64,000 bases of DNA, taken from contig VZTJ01001391.1 in NCBI GenBank assembly GCA_013397795.1, positions 1,369,349 through 1,433,348 on the forward strand, given 5' to 3'. Of this stretch, positions 1 through 12,690 are shown piece after piece (position 1 is the stretch's first letter; every line of letters starts with the position of its first letter). The notes beneath the pieces are model-generated. The model saw nothing but the letters and a program-made list of their open reading frames with translations, had not been told where the DNA came from and ran no database searches. A program made the translations under genes and the position numbers. The DNA is from Orthonyx spaldingii (taxonomy: Eukaryota; Chordata; Aves; Passeriformes; Orthonychidae).

Positions 1-3000
1 TATATTTGGCAAATGGAAAGCAAATTATTTTTATAATTTTAGAAGATAGAAAGCAAGCTCCTGGAAAGCTTTATGCTGGATTCACTGTGTTAAATAAAAT
101 CTGAAAAATGAAACAAAGTAAACATATGCTGCTTACATTTTTAGGTGACTCTGAATGAGGCGGCATTACAAGTGCATTGAAGGATACCATGGAAATACAA
201 AATAATCTGGAGGGTAATGGACAGTTCGAAATGGGTTTTAAATTTAGATAAATGTTACATAATGCATTCCAGGCACATGGCATTATATATAAGCATAGTT
301 GCTGCAGAAAGGGAGATAATATTGTTTAAGCTCTTCAACCCTCAACACTCCTCCTTCAAGTTATCTTTCATACATAGATAGAAATCTGACTGTAGTATTG
401 CTGAAAGGGGAGCTTCTTGTAAGAAGGCTCTGTGTTTATAATTTTTGAGCGCAGTTAATATGATGTGATCCTGTTTACCTACCCAGTGAAACACAGAAAA
501 GAAAGACATCAGTAGTGATGCTAGTTGTTCCACAGTCTTGAAAGCTTAGGCTGCTTTAAAAATCAGACCCTGGTATGCAGTTTCTCACAGTACCAGTTTT
601 TAAGTCAGGCGTTGGTCCTCCAGCCCTCACTCACTGATGACAGAGACTGATAGGTGTCTGCCAGGTATCTACAGGGACTCCATGTGCTGCCATGTGGTAC
701 CAAGACTCTGCATGAGCTATAGCTACAGATTCCTTTTTAATCTAAGTGCAGTTTGATTCCTGCCACAGATGCAACTTCATTTGAAGCCCCTGTCTTCATT
801 GAATTTACCACCTCTGTGCATTCATTAGCGAAGTGGTAGATTGTCCCTGTAAATATGAATTGATTTTGGTAAATACTTTAATTTTTTTATTCATTTGAAA
901 ACTTTCAAGCACATGTTTGACACATCATGTGGAATATTAATGGTAGTCCTGATACTTTCCAGGAGAAATACACATAAAACCACACAGTAATTCAAAAGTT
1001 ACTAGTGTGTATTAGGTATTACAGTTGCTGAGAATTAATTTCTACAAAGAACCACCTTTTCACCTAACATAAAAAAAATCATTAAAGGTCCTTTGCTGTG
1101 GATTAGAACCTGAATGCAGCGTTGCAAAGCAGGTTACTTATCTTCCTGTACTGTTTTGCAATCTGTGGATTGCTGCCTTCTTTTCAGCATAACTTCTATT
1201 TTGCTGCCGAAACTTGAGATCAATCCTGCCTGGAAAAAACCTACCACAGTCTTTTTCTTGGCCGGAGAGAGGCAAGGAGACTTTTTTTTTCAAGGTTTGC
1301 TTTCAAGAGTTCTCATAAAGATCTCTTGTCATAGCAAAGGTCGTAGAGCTCCCTGGAGAAAAAAAAGCTCTCAAGTAGATGGTGGTCATTCAGATGTGGG
1401 TCATTTTGACGTGATATATCATAGACTTAAATTGCTATGAATAATTGTTGATAGCAAACAAAACTTGGAGACCTTATAGTGGCAAATTCACCCCCAAAAT
1501 GAAAGGTAAAGAAAGCTTTCCAAAACTGTGTGAAGGAGAAATGGAGCAAATGGATTTTATTTCTGCTTTGATAGTTCTCCTTTACAAACATTATCATTCG
1601 AAACTAACATATTTTTCCATAGTTTCTGGTAATAGTCTGATAGTGTGGGGATCAGTTCAAGGCAGAATAAAACAAGTACAGGCAAAATGTAGTATGAAGC
1701 AGCAGTAATTGTAAGCAAGTAATCTGAAAAACATACAGGCAGATCAAATGTGGAAGTCAGAATGAAAAAAAACCCAGGAAAATAAATAGCAACAGAAAAA
1801 TTATTTGAGTCTGACACTTAGAAGTAAGTGTGCAAGAAGTTAAAAAATTATCTAAGTATGCAGTTGCAAATGGAGATGATAAAGTCCACGTTGCTGAAGT
1901 TAGCCAGTAAAGCATCCAAATGCCAAGATGATAAATAGCAAACAATTGCACACAGCGAAGAGCCTGCATTCCCAGGCAGGGCACAGAGCTGCTGTTCTGT
2001 GCAGAAGGATCAGCTCTGCCACTTTCTCCTGTTCTTGTCACTGTTGTCACTGCTTGACAACGCTGAAGAGGCTGAGGAAAGTGTCTCAGCAGAGGCATGT
2101 GCACACACTTCTGTCTGGCTGTCGAAGGCCTGCTCAGGAGCATAAACATGTTCTTGTGCCTTGCCCTCCTCTTGCTGCATCGTCCCAGCACTGAGACTTT
2201 GCTCCTGTGTGGCACTGCTAGGATATGCCTTGGCAGTGCTCGCTCCTGTTCTGGTCTGCTGGAACTCCTCATTGAGAGTACGAAAGGGGCAGAATAGCAG
2301 GAAGTGTGAGTTGAAAAAAGAGGTGTGAGATAAGGCAGCCAAGGAAAGCTGTGCTCATTTACCTTCTGTTCCTTTGGCTTCCTCCTCTTGTGACTTGCTC
2401 TGCCCATCTTCATGTGACAACGTTACACCAGCTTCTTATTCATGTCACCATTTAATTCCTTAGCTAATTGATACTCTGCATTTGTACAGAATGTCACCTT
2501 TGCTTCTTGAATATAATAATATAGAAAATTCATAGGCATCAATAAATAAATGTATTATCCTGGCAGTATGTTTTCCTGGTGCTGGTCATTTAGTATATTA
2601 GCTTTTAAAATGTCTGTTGTAGCAGTAGCAATAGTATTAGACTATTTTTACATGGGAGTAGTCTGGTTGTTCTTTCATCACAAAAAGATGAAAGTGTCTA
2701 GTCTATCTATGAGCAGACTACATTATTGTCTCACAAAACAATGTCCCAGTGCTAGGATTGCTTCATTAAGTTTATGCTACATAGACATAATTATGCAGGG
2801 GCTAAGAATAGCTCATCTAATTGAAAATAATGATTATAGAGAAAGAACGGGTTTGATTACTGTTACTAAGCAAGCACATACCATACACCCATTCATGAAC
2901 TGCACAGAACACATATGGGATTATATGGTGTATTTGTTTTCATTAACAGTGTCTTTCCCCCATCCTGAGTACAAATCAAAGGTGTTACAACTCATTTGCT

Positions 3001-4592
3001 CATTATCTTTTTTCTCACAGACCTAGGGGGACCTGCAAGAAGGCAGCATAAGCTAATATTTATCCAGTAAATTATGACAAGCTAAGCTTTGAAAGAACAT
3101 TCAACATTTATCCCCACACACATTTTAGGGAGGATGTAACTTAAATAAATCTTCTCCAGGCACCACAGATGAAACTGTCTATGTGGTTTTTTTATGTCTG
3201 TGTTTATACTAGTACCCTACGGGATTAAACATCCTTTTAGAAATGCAAAGTCTGCCATACTGTTAATCTCTTGATGCTCATTCTGATTAATGCTAACATT
3301 TAATTCTTCCTTTGTCTAAAACACATAGAACCATTTCTTGAAAATAAAACTGAATTTTTACAGTGAAGTTGTTAGGAGTTTTAATTTATTTAATTGCTAT
3401 TCATTACTATTACCGGGCACATGGGATAGAATTTGGTGCTATTGTTGTCCTATTAACTAATTATTTTCTTATTTCAGTGTCAGTTTTCTACTAGAATGTT
3501 ACGAGAAAAGTGACAAGATCATGAAATTTAATATGTTTGGTTTAGAAATGTTATTAATATATTTAGAGTCTCAGAATATTCTGCCGGTTTGCCATGGTTA
3601 GCTTCCCCTCCGTTCTAACGAGCCATTTCATAGCTCTAGGCTATGTGCTAATGCTGTGGAGGCACAGAGAGATCACTGCCATCAGGAGTTTTTAAACAGA
3701 TGACTGTTTGGAAAGTGAAGTGGTGAGGGAAGATGGGCAAATAGTGATGCAAACCTGCAGTAACACAACTATCACTTTGCAGTCTGGGATCAGAGGCCTT
3801 TGCACAAGCTGTTCTTGAGGCTTTTTGAGAAATAGCAAGATGAAAAAGTGGAAGCAGAGTACAGATTACTTTACCAAAGTATTCCGTACTGTTGTCTTGA
3901 CTTCAGAGGAGTTACCTTTTCAGATTGTTTTTGAATTTGAAATTCAGTTAGTTACAAGAATTGAGGACGGTTAAGTCCCCATTTCTACAAATACCTATTG
4001 CAGTATTAAACACATTTTCCATGCTATTCCTTACCACCATGATCTAATTGTGGAAAACATTTCCTATTTTTTGGGCCAATATACCTGAATTTTGCCCTTC
4101 AGAAATTTTTACGTGGCACTCAGCATTGACCCAGCATTAATTTTGAATTATTTGTTAAAGGTAGTAGCATTCCTCAGTCCCTTTGAACACCATGTGTCCT
4201 GAAATCCCAGAAGCCTGTTTAGGAGTCAGTGTGGTCGCCCAGTCTGACCTACTGTACATTTCTGTACACATTCTGGTAACACGTAAATAGATCCTAATCC
4301 CATGTTTCTCTCAGATACTATTCTCTCTTTTTATTTAGAAATTGAATTATAAGCATGGGCTGTAAATTGTGTTCCTTCAAGTAAATGTGATCCCATGATG
4401 AACAGGACTGAAGAACTGAGAGTTGTGGTTTGATCCTGAAATACTTTGCTGAGTTACAGTTACTCACAATGGTTTGTCCTAAAAGTGCAGTGCACAGGAT
4501 AGTGTGTGATAGCTGAGGTGCTTTGCTCTCATATGCTTGATGCCACAGAAAAAAGACTCCTCTGCATATAAACTGTTTTCTACTTTGTACAG
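1..4592 (+). other. JPH1: JPH1 intron 2, 3' part (partial)
   Basis: This is non-coding sequence upstream of the first visible JPH1 exon. It ends in a pyrimidine-rich tract and AG at 4591-4592. I see no large MORN-repeat exon here, so exons 1 and 2 lie outside the window. The stretch is AT-rich single-copy-looking DNA. The only structure worth noting is an antisense ORF cluster at 2010-2413, listed separately. The numbering of this intron assumes the usual five coding exons of junctophilin genes. Confidence 0.75.
2010..2413 (-). other. Antisense ORF pair with intron-like spacer, unknown
   Basis: I do not recognise this. On the minus strand an ATG at 2413 opens a basic 17-codon segment (MKMGRASHKRRKPKEQK) that ends at a donor-like AG|GTAAAT with GT at 2362-2361. 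A pyrimidine-containing spacer of 104 nt runs to an acceptor-like TTCCAG ending at 2259. From 2258 an open frame in the same phase runs 82 codons to a stop ending at 2010. That segment is rich in S, A, E, Q and K and ends in NRRKWQS. A 99-residue protein would result if it were spliced. The stretch is more GC-rich than its surroundings, and a second minus frame is also open across it (1757-2413), which argues that the openness may be compositional. It lies antisense inside JPH1 intron 2. It could be a nested gene terminus, an old inserted exon, or chance. Confidence 0.2.
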
Positions 4593-4711
4593 AACCGCAC
4601 ATGCAAGAGCTAAAGCTGATGCTGCGGATCAGGCTGCTCAGGCTGCTCGCCAGGAATGTGATATTGCAAGAGCAGTTGCCAGAGAACTTTCACCAAATTT
4701 CTACCAACCAG
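4593..4711 (+). CDS. JPH1: Junctophilin-1, exon 3 (alpha-helical joining region)
   Basis: Junctophilins tether the sarcoplasmic reticulum to the plasma membrane or T-tubule in muscle. JPH1 is the skeletal-muscle form at triads, near CaV1.1 and RyR1. This exon follows TTTGTACAG and has a donor G|GTAACT after 4711. Its first base completes a codon begun in the previous exon. Then come 39 full codons (THR at 4594 to PRO at 4710), and the last base opens a glycine codon completed by the next exon. The peptide is Ala/Arg-rich and helical, with ARAKADAADQAA, ARQECDIARAVAREL and the ending SPNFYQP. From memory it matches the conserved helix that links the MORN repeats to the divergent region in JPH family members. 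An open frame continues upstream into the intron from 4537, but that part has no family resemblance and precedes the acceptor. Confidence 0.93.
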
Positions 4712-7700
4712 GTAACTGTAGATTGGGGCTTTGTGTGGCTATTTGTTTTATTGCAGTGAAAAAATTTTGTGTTAAGTATTGATTCCATCTTGAATGTTGT
4801 CATTTATACAGAAGTAAGGCATGTGTATGTCATGAAGCGTGTACATTGCTCAAGGGGATTTTATTTTCAGTTTTGATAATTTGGTGACTATTTCTTTGTA
4901 TGAAAACAGTTGAGTGTTAAAGAGTCATTATAAAGCATATCACTTTGCCTCAGATTAATAGTTTATTCAGGACAGTGCCAAAGACAGACTTCAGCAATCA
5001 TAAATCAACAGAAATTTGGGTTAATTCTATAATGTGTTGTTAGTGGGAAGATCTATAGCTTTTTTACTATCCAGTGGAATTCCTGACAGTCTTGGTTAGC
5101 TAAGGTCTGAATTTTGGAGAATGCTTTACCATTAGACATACATAACCTGTAAGAGAATCTTCATCTATTATGCCTGGAGTGCTCTGTAAAACATTAGTCC
5201 CTTATTCACAATAGCATAGAATCAAGTCTGTCTCCCTTATATGAGCATTGCAGCACATTTTCATCTATCACAGGGTTTGGAAAGTTGCTATAGGAAGAAG
5301 CAAAGTTGGGTTTGCTTTGTTTTTCTACCGTCTTTCCATGAGGCTGCTATTTCTGTGTACTGCTCTTTAGCTTAAAATTGGATAGACAAAATGGAACTCC
5401 ATTTGCCAATTTAATGTCTTTTCATGTCTGCCCTTTCTTTCACCTGTCAAATTGAGTTGAGTCATCTCTTCTTATTACTTTTCAAGGATCTGCCTGTACT
5501 TGTATGCTAATACAGATTATAGTTTTGAGATTCATTTTCACTTACTGTCATTTTCTGCTCATCCTTGTTTCAGACACAAACTTATTTATTCTTAAATGTA
5601 CCCATATAGTGAATGCAGGTAATCATGACCCACAAAAGCAAAGAACAACAATATTTTGCAACATTTTCTAAAACCACATCTATTTACTTCAATTTTTAGT
5701 TTAAGTGGCCACTATATATAACTTGTTACTAAATCTTTACTGCCAGTTACCTTATGGAAGACTTTTTTTTTCTTTAGTCCTAAGTATTTGGTTGTAGAGA
5801 GAGAATGTGTTTTGGGGTTGGGAGGATTGGGGCATGCTTTTTGTATTCGTTTAGTGCCTAAGTCAAGGGTTGGTCACCTGATTGGAATCTTCATTCCCTT
5901 TGCCAGTCTTGCAGACTTTCTTTGTATACATCCTGATACAAATTCATCTTTCTTGAACACGGCAGTCCAGAACTGTAGGCAAAGCTCAACAGAATGGTTT
6001 CCGGTAGTAAGACTTTACTAGCTTTGAAACAGCATAAATATGTACTTTTCACTGTTGGGAATTACCTCAGTACTACCTCACCTGTGGATTTATATTATTG
6101 GCCCATGCTTACTGCTACCGTACTCAAGTCTTTTTCATTATTTCATTCTCCACCAGCTGAAGAAATCACAATTTACAGCAGCAGGTCATCTTGCCATTCA
6201 TAAGTTAAGAAGTCATAACCTTAGCCATGCAAAGAATTAAAGCATTTGGAAAGAAAGTATTTGAAGGCAGCCAAACCCTTCAAATAAATTACTATAGTAT
6301 TTGAGTGAAAATGCCAACATCTGACGGTGTGAAATTTGACACCAAGAAATCACCCAGGTCAAGAATTTCTCAGATGTCTTCTTACTCCCTGCCATAGGAA
6401 TTGAAGTAGCATTGCTGACAAATCAGATGAGATATGGAAGAGAAGGTGTGGGATCTTATTTTCCTCTCATTTCATATTTTTATTCCATTTACAGAAGAGG
6501 AGAATTTGTGTCCCTTCCCCAAGTGTAGCTGTATATGTGTGGAATGACATAGCAAAGCATTTCTCACAGTTTACTTATTCTATTCTCTGTGTGGAAACAT
6601 CTCTCAGTAAGCTAGCTCCTAGCAAAAGATAAATACCTTTTCTGGAGTCTAAATTCTGAATTCTCTAATTTTTTCCAAGGCAGCCGAATACAGCATATTT
6701 GTACACATTTTAAAAAATAAAAAACAACTATTCCCATTGCATACACAACTTTTAAATGCCAAAATGTTAACTAAATTTCAGTTATCCCAAATAAACTCCT
6801 GCAAACCACGAGGTTCACAGATCACTGTTATGATTTCAAGTACTATCATGTCTAAGATGTTTTCCAGGCACAGGGTATGTGATACCTTTTTCAGATACAC
6901 TTTTTCTGTGTGATACTAGTTAACCCACTCACTTTTACACATACTTGTTTGTTTAAGCATTTCCCAAGAGTCATGCCAAGAGTAACTGGACAGTGTTACT
7001 GTTAGCTTTTGTCACTTATGGTAATAAAATAGATAAATATTTCTAAGCATTTACATTCACTCACACAAACAACAGTAAATATCTGCTTTTCAAATAGCAT
7101 TTTTCATGTATTTGAATGAAAACAAGGTAACTGTTATTGCTTCCTAATAGCAGCTTCTTGCATTTCTTCTGTTGCTTGAGCTTTTTATTTTTACAGTACC
7201 TGCTGCTAAAAGGTTAAGCGTCCTGTCTCATTCTCTGAAACTACACTTAAGTGAAAGCTTTCCATTGTACTAAATTGTCTTGAAAATAGGTTATTATGAG
7301 AAAGTGTAATTTTTCTCTTATTTCTTTAACTACTTTGTATGGTAGGCAAGCATGCTGTCAGCCATAAATGTATGTAGCATACCAACAAGCCTCTTGAAAC
7401 AGACAAAAAGAAGTGAAATACAAATACCTCTCTGTAAATAACAGAAGCATTCTTTTCTCTCTTAATGAGTGATCTCTGAATTACTTGTAGCCTAAAATCA
7501 TTTCAATACTTGAAAATCTTTTGATAAAGCTCTTGAATTTAAGATTCTTAAAAAGCAACTTGCTGGGCCATATAGCCTAATGTTACACACAAATTATAAT
7601 TACAGTCAATATTCATCATTCATTGTACCATGGCAGTTCATACTTCCCAAATACTTTCTCTCATGTTTCACCTTTACATTCATTAAGGCATTCATCAGAA

Positions 7701-10700
7701 GCTGCCAAGAGGTTCTACCTTTGTAATGTAGTTTGAAAGGATACTAAAAGGAGAACAAAGCAGTAGGAAGTAAAGTAGCATCCAGCAGGTAAGAATAATA
7801 ATGAGGCACAGTAGAAATCTTGAGATTCAGGTTTCCCAGTGATTGATTGCCTTAGTATTTGCATATAAGGAAAGCTGAGTATGACTGAAAAGGTGAGAGC
7901 TGTGGTGTAAGGACTTAAAAGCCTGCAGAGAGCTGTTTTCCCTGAGTTTGTTCACACTATTCTCAGACAAGACCCTGCTTCTACTTTTGCTGTAGCAGAT
8001 ATTTGGCTAGTGATTAATAATTATGGGGATGTGTATCTTTGCAGAGCCCTACCCACAAGGCTCTGCATTCTGTAGATTTAACAAATGTTGTAATCTTTAT
8101 AGAGGCCATACATTACAGGCCTTTTTATCAACAAATAAAACAAATTTTGGGAAATCCCAGCTCTGACCTGTTTGTTTCCTCTAGGCATCACTAAACTTAT
8201 AGATGTGTCAAAAGAGAGCATACCAGGACAGGAAACAAATGAAACCTGAGTCATAGCCTCATTCAAAGGAGTCATCCAGGGACAGTTAGAGATTTGTCTT
8301 TACTTTAGAGAAAAAAATAAGTGTGTCTCTTGCTAAAACCTAGAGAAGAACAAATGACTGATGGGAATAGTGCATCAAAGGTGTAACAGAAAAGAAAGGT
8401 TTTTGACGCTCAGTAAAAAGGGGGAATATTGTTCTAGTCTTGCACAAGGTTAGTGGGTGCTTTGACTGACACATTCATTCTAAATTCCACAGATCATCTT
8501 TAGGATGTGGTCTTGTAAACACACTATTAGGAGGTGAACTGAAGTATGGACTTACACAGACTGGACAGCTCAGCCATAATTGTCTGTGTGCACAATATAT
8601 CCTGCAGGAAATGGATACTGCTCTTTCATTCAGTTTGAATGAATAACATTTGATTAAATGAAAGAAGGGTAAAACTACTTTGCTGCAGGGCAAGAGCAGT
8701 CTGGGCACTTTACCACAGAGCAATTAAGGTCTGGAAATTCAGATCTGAATTGTTTTCTGGCAGATTATTTGCCAGGCCAACCAGCTGCCAGATGAACATA
8801 CATGGATCACCAAAACAATTCGTCCAGCCTCTAACCTCCTAAAAAAGGCATGAGTGAAATCAAGGACCAGTTTATAAATTAAAGCTGTCTAAAGAGATGG
8901 ACAGGATTTCTTTAGGTTACATATATGAACAAAGACTTTTCTAAAGATAACAATAAGAATTTGGCGGGTTTTACTAGTATTTTTTGCTATAACATTTAGT
9001 TACCGTTAAAGCATCAGTACTAACATGCTGAACGTTACTAGTTTCAGAAATAAGAATTTTAAGTGTATTACAAGGAGTTTGTAATGGCCTCTAATGCCTT
9101 AAAGAGCAACTGTGGTTTACATCTCTTTTGACCAGTGGTAGATGTCTGAAGCTTAAGAAAAAAAAGCACTTCCCATCTTCCTCCTCTCTGCCATCACCAC
9201 CTCCTTGAGTTCTCAAAATGCAAACTCCGTATGGACAGGAAAGAGAGATTTCTGGCTGATGCTAATTAACTGGAGTGTCCTGGCTAAATGCATGTGGGCC
9301 AGACCAGATAGTTTTATTTTAAAAACCAATTAGAATGAGCATTTTGCCTGATTAAAGTTACCAGCCGTGCCATCAGTTTGTGCCTTAAAGCATGTGAAAG
9401 CTCACTCGTTATTCTTAGTCATACAAGAGCCTGTTCATTTTCTGAATTTATTCTACATATGACTTCATCATCCTCACAGATCTGTTACTGGGTTTCTTGC
9501 TATGCCATTTTTTCTCAACAATTTGTTGCTTCTATTCTCTTTCTGCAGAACTCTGGAGAAGCCAGAGCCTATAGATGTATCCAAATGCACTTCTGTTGTA
9601 TCAAATAATAAAAAAAAAAAGGTGCATTAGAAGAAAAGGTGTCAGTTTCAAGCTTTATACTTGTTCTCCCCTTTCTTTTCATAACTCTTGTTATACCAGT
9701 CTTCACAACTTGACTTCCAGATTTATCACCTGTCTTGCCAAGCCCTATGTACAGATGGCCCTACCCTTCCAAATCATTCCTCCTGCGCAGTGTGAGGCCC
9801 ATCCAGCTGCTGGGAGTCTGCATCCATCCTACCACCCTGCCAAACATACCTGCTGGCTTAGCCCACTCCACAGTGTTCCTGCAATGCATCTGGGACAGGA
9901 GAGCATGCTTGGGAGAAGGCAAAGCAAAGAGAGTTTGCAAAAGCGTAGCCTTACTTCTTCAGGATGCTTTCTCAATCTCTCCAAGATGTTTTTGAGTCAC
10001 ATAATCAAATTATATGCTTAGGAAAAAGTATGCCTAATTAGTTTTGAGCAAATTAACTTTAAAACTAATAACAGAGAACTAGTTTCCTGTAGAGAGATAA
10101 AGCTGTTACAATCACTGTAATTTTCACAAACTTGCATTAAGTAGTGAGCTAGTTAATTTGCATCTAAATGAAATTTGTGGTTGCTTAGTAAAGGCTGCAG
10201 GACCTGACTATGATACTAGTTAGAAGCCTGGACTAACTTCAGTTCTGTCTCAGCTGTGTTGTTGTCTTGAAGTAACTTCTCGATTTCTAGCCTAGGTGTA
10301 CATATCTAATCTTCCACCATGGGAGTGTTAATTACAGGTATAGTCTGAGAGAAAGAGGTCAGTGCTTCCTTTCTCCTGTTGAAAAACATTCATTTGCTCC
10401 AAAAAAGAACCATTCCTTCCAGGACACTGTTGGCCTGCTCCAGTGAATTTCTATATTGGTCTGTCATGGTGTCCAGCCAAGGACAAGATGAAGTAGGGTC
10501 TATCACATGGGGGTATTATCACAGTGTCAAAATTTCCATTATAAATCCTATTTATAACCACGTCATAAATATTTGTTCCATGTTGAAATTCAACTAACAA
10601 AGAACTGAGAACTTTCCTGACAGTGCTAATTTTTGGTGGAGTATGGTGATCTATTTTGAAAGGATTTTATTATACTAGTGAAGGTTTAAATTATGTTTTA

Positions 10701-12499
10701 AAGGTTAGTTTTCTCCTGTTACACTTTTAACATGTGATGTGGACCATTAGAGAAAAATAATCTTTGCAGCTGCATTCTGTTTGTCAAGGCCACAGAAATA
10801 GATGGCTAATATACACAGCCTTTTATTCCAAGAAAGTCTGCAAAATTAAAGACTTAATTAAAAGTAGAGAGACTCTAGGTAGATATCTAAAAAAGAAAAA
10901 TCTAATTCATATTGTAGACCTGAGTAATGTAGAGTAATGTGTTCAGTATGATGTAGAAGACTGTGCTGAGGATTTGGAAAAGATTAAAATTTCTGCCTAT
11001 CAGTTCAGTAATAGTTTTTCATTCAGATCATCATCTGAACAGGAGTAAAACCAGGGACTGAGCCACAGCCAGCATGGAATTGGTAGTTTTTCCATGGGGA
11101 GATTAAAAAGGATGAAATTTGTAAAAGAAAGGTAGAGAGACTGAGAACAGAATAATCAGAGGTTATTTTTCTTGAAAGTGTACTTTAAAAATGAAAGAAA
11201 AATATGGGTGAATTAAAGGGATAAATCATAGATGGTAACAGAGAAGCATTGTTCCAGAAGAGGAGAATGGTCGCCTGTGTCAAAGGAAGGTGAGAGTGGA
11301 GTACTGATACTGAGATGTGACTAAGAAAATTGCAGAGGCTCCTCAAAAAATATGAGATGAGGAGCAGAAAGTATTTTGTCAGAGGCAGTTGCCAAACTGA
11401 AGAGTATGGAATAGATTTGGAGAAGAGGAGCAGTAAATGGATATTGCAAACTTAGACTTTAGAAATGAAAACTCAGAGCGCTGATGTGAAAGGGAAGAAA
11501 CAACACTCTGTGAGGTCAAAATGGTAAGTGGCATGATGAGTGGGGTTTCTCTTAAAATACAAAGAATCAAGAACATATTGGAAAGAAGCCAGATTTGGAT
11601 GCAAGACTAAGCAGCTGATACACTAGTTTTACCAGAATTAAATTGATTTTTGTGTTTCTCCAGTCCTGGCATTTGCAATGCAGTAGTCACTTCAGGCTCT
11701 TACGCTTATAATTAATTTCAATGCTAGATACGAGAAATTAATTTTGCTGGAAGTGTGGTGCAGCATAATGAGTATGGTTTTTGAAAAATTCTGGATTAAC
11801 CCTCAACCCTCCAAGAAAATTCATAAAGCCATATATTTCAAAAGCAGTAAATTTTGAGTTCTCTGTATTTTACTCCTGATTTTGCATCTTTCAAGTTCAT
11901 AATTTCAAGAGTTTTTTCTATAAACACAAGGGGATAAAGGAGACTTCTAAAAAAATTAAGTCTGACATTTTCATATAATCATGAATCCCTTAGAAATATC
12001 TAGAGTTTTAAGTAAAGAAAATAATGCATCTCTAGATCTGTAGAATCAGTGGAGTCTGAAACTGTCTAATTATTTCCATGTTATTTTGCCTATGTATATT
12101 TGTGCCTTTATATTCAAAAATAATGTTGGTTGTTTGGTGACATACATGTATTTTCTATCTTCCCAGTATTGAGCCTTATTGGAATATATTCCATAGGCGT
12201 AAGAAGTTCTGACATCTGCAACCCAAGCCCTGAATGCATATCCTAAACTTTTTTCTACAGTGGAAGGGCAGAAGGGTGTTCTGAGAAAAACATGCACTGT
12301 CTCTTTATGAAATAAGGATTTTAAAAAAGGCAACAGTTACAAGGGCTGTGGCAAAAATTTCACTTGGTTATTGAATTTACTGAAAAATGGTTCTTAAGAC
12401 AGGCTGACAGACTTGGCCAGTTGGAGAGCAGACAAGAACCTGCTCCTGTTGAGGTCAGTTGCCAAACTCCCATGGAGCAGGATGATAGCCATGCACTTG

Positions 12500-12690
12500 A
12501 AATGTGATCAGAGAAGTAAGAGAAGTAGCTAATACCCTTCCAGGCTGTATATACAGAAGCACGTCATGGAGAATGGTCCCTTCTCTGCATGATCCCAGCG
12601 ACACTGAGTCTGAAACACTGTGTAGAACTTTGGGGATCATCATGTCAGAAAGATGTGGACACGCTGGGGGAAATGTAAAGAAGTGTGAAT
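12500..12690 (+). mobile_element. Old CR1/L3-type LINE fragment
   Basis: The sequence follows, in order, the landmark phrases of the CR1/L3 reverse-transcriptase 3' region. These are a 'ggctgtatat-cagaag' block, then a 'ctgaaacactgtgtag-actttgggga-cat' block (the degenerate 'ctggagtactgtgtccagttctgggg'), then 'agaaagatgtggacacgctgg'. It is in the sense orientation. Divergence is high, with many substitutions and frame breaks, so it is an old, dead fragment. Edges are approximate because no terminal repeat or tail is visible. Confidence 0.55.

Noticed and set aside
1757..2413. 218-codon minus-strand ORF as a single protein
   Set aside because: Its translation turns hydrophobic and anonymous after the first 17 codons, and an alternative frame over the same stretch looks more protein-like. 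No domain is recognised.
2550..3026. 158-codon + strand ORF in intron 2
   Set aside because: No recognisable family, no splice context and low complexity of codon use. Likely a chance open frame.
4537..4592. Upstream extension of JPH1 exon 3 to the ATG at 4537
   Set aside because: The conserved helix begins after the acceptor at 4591-4592, and the upstream residues do not resemble junctophilin.
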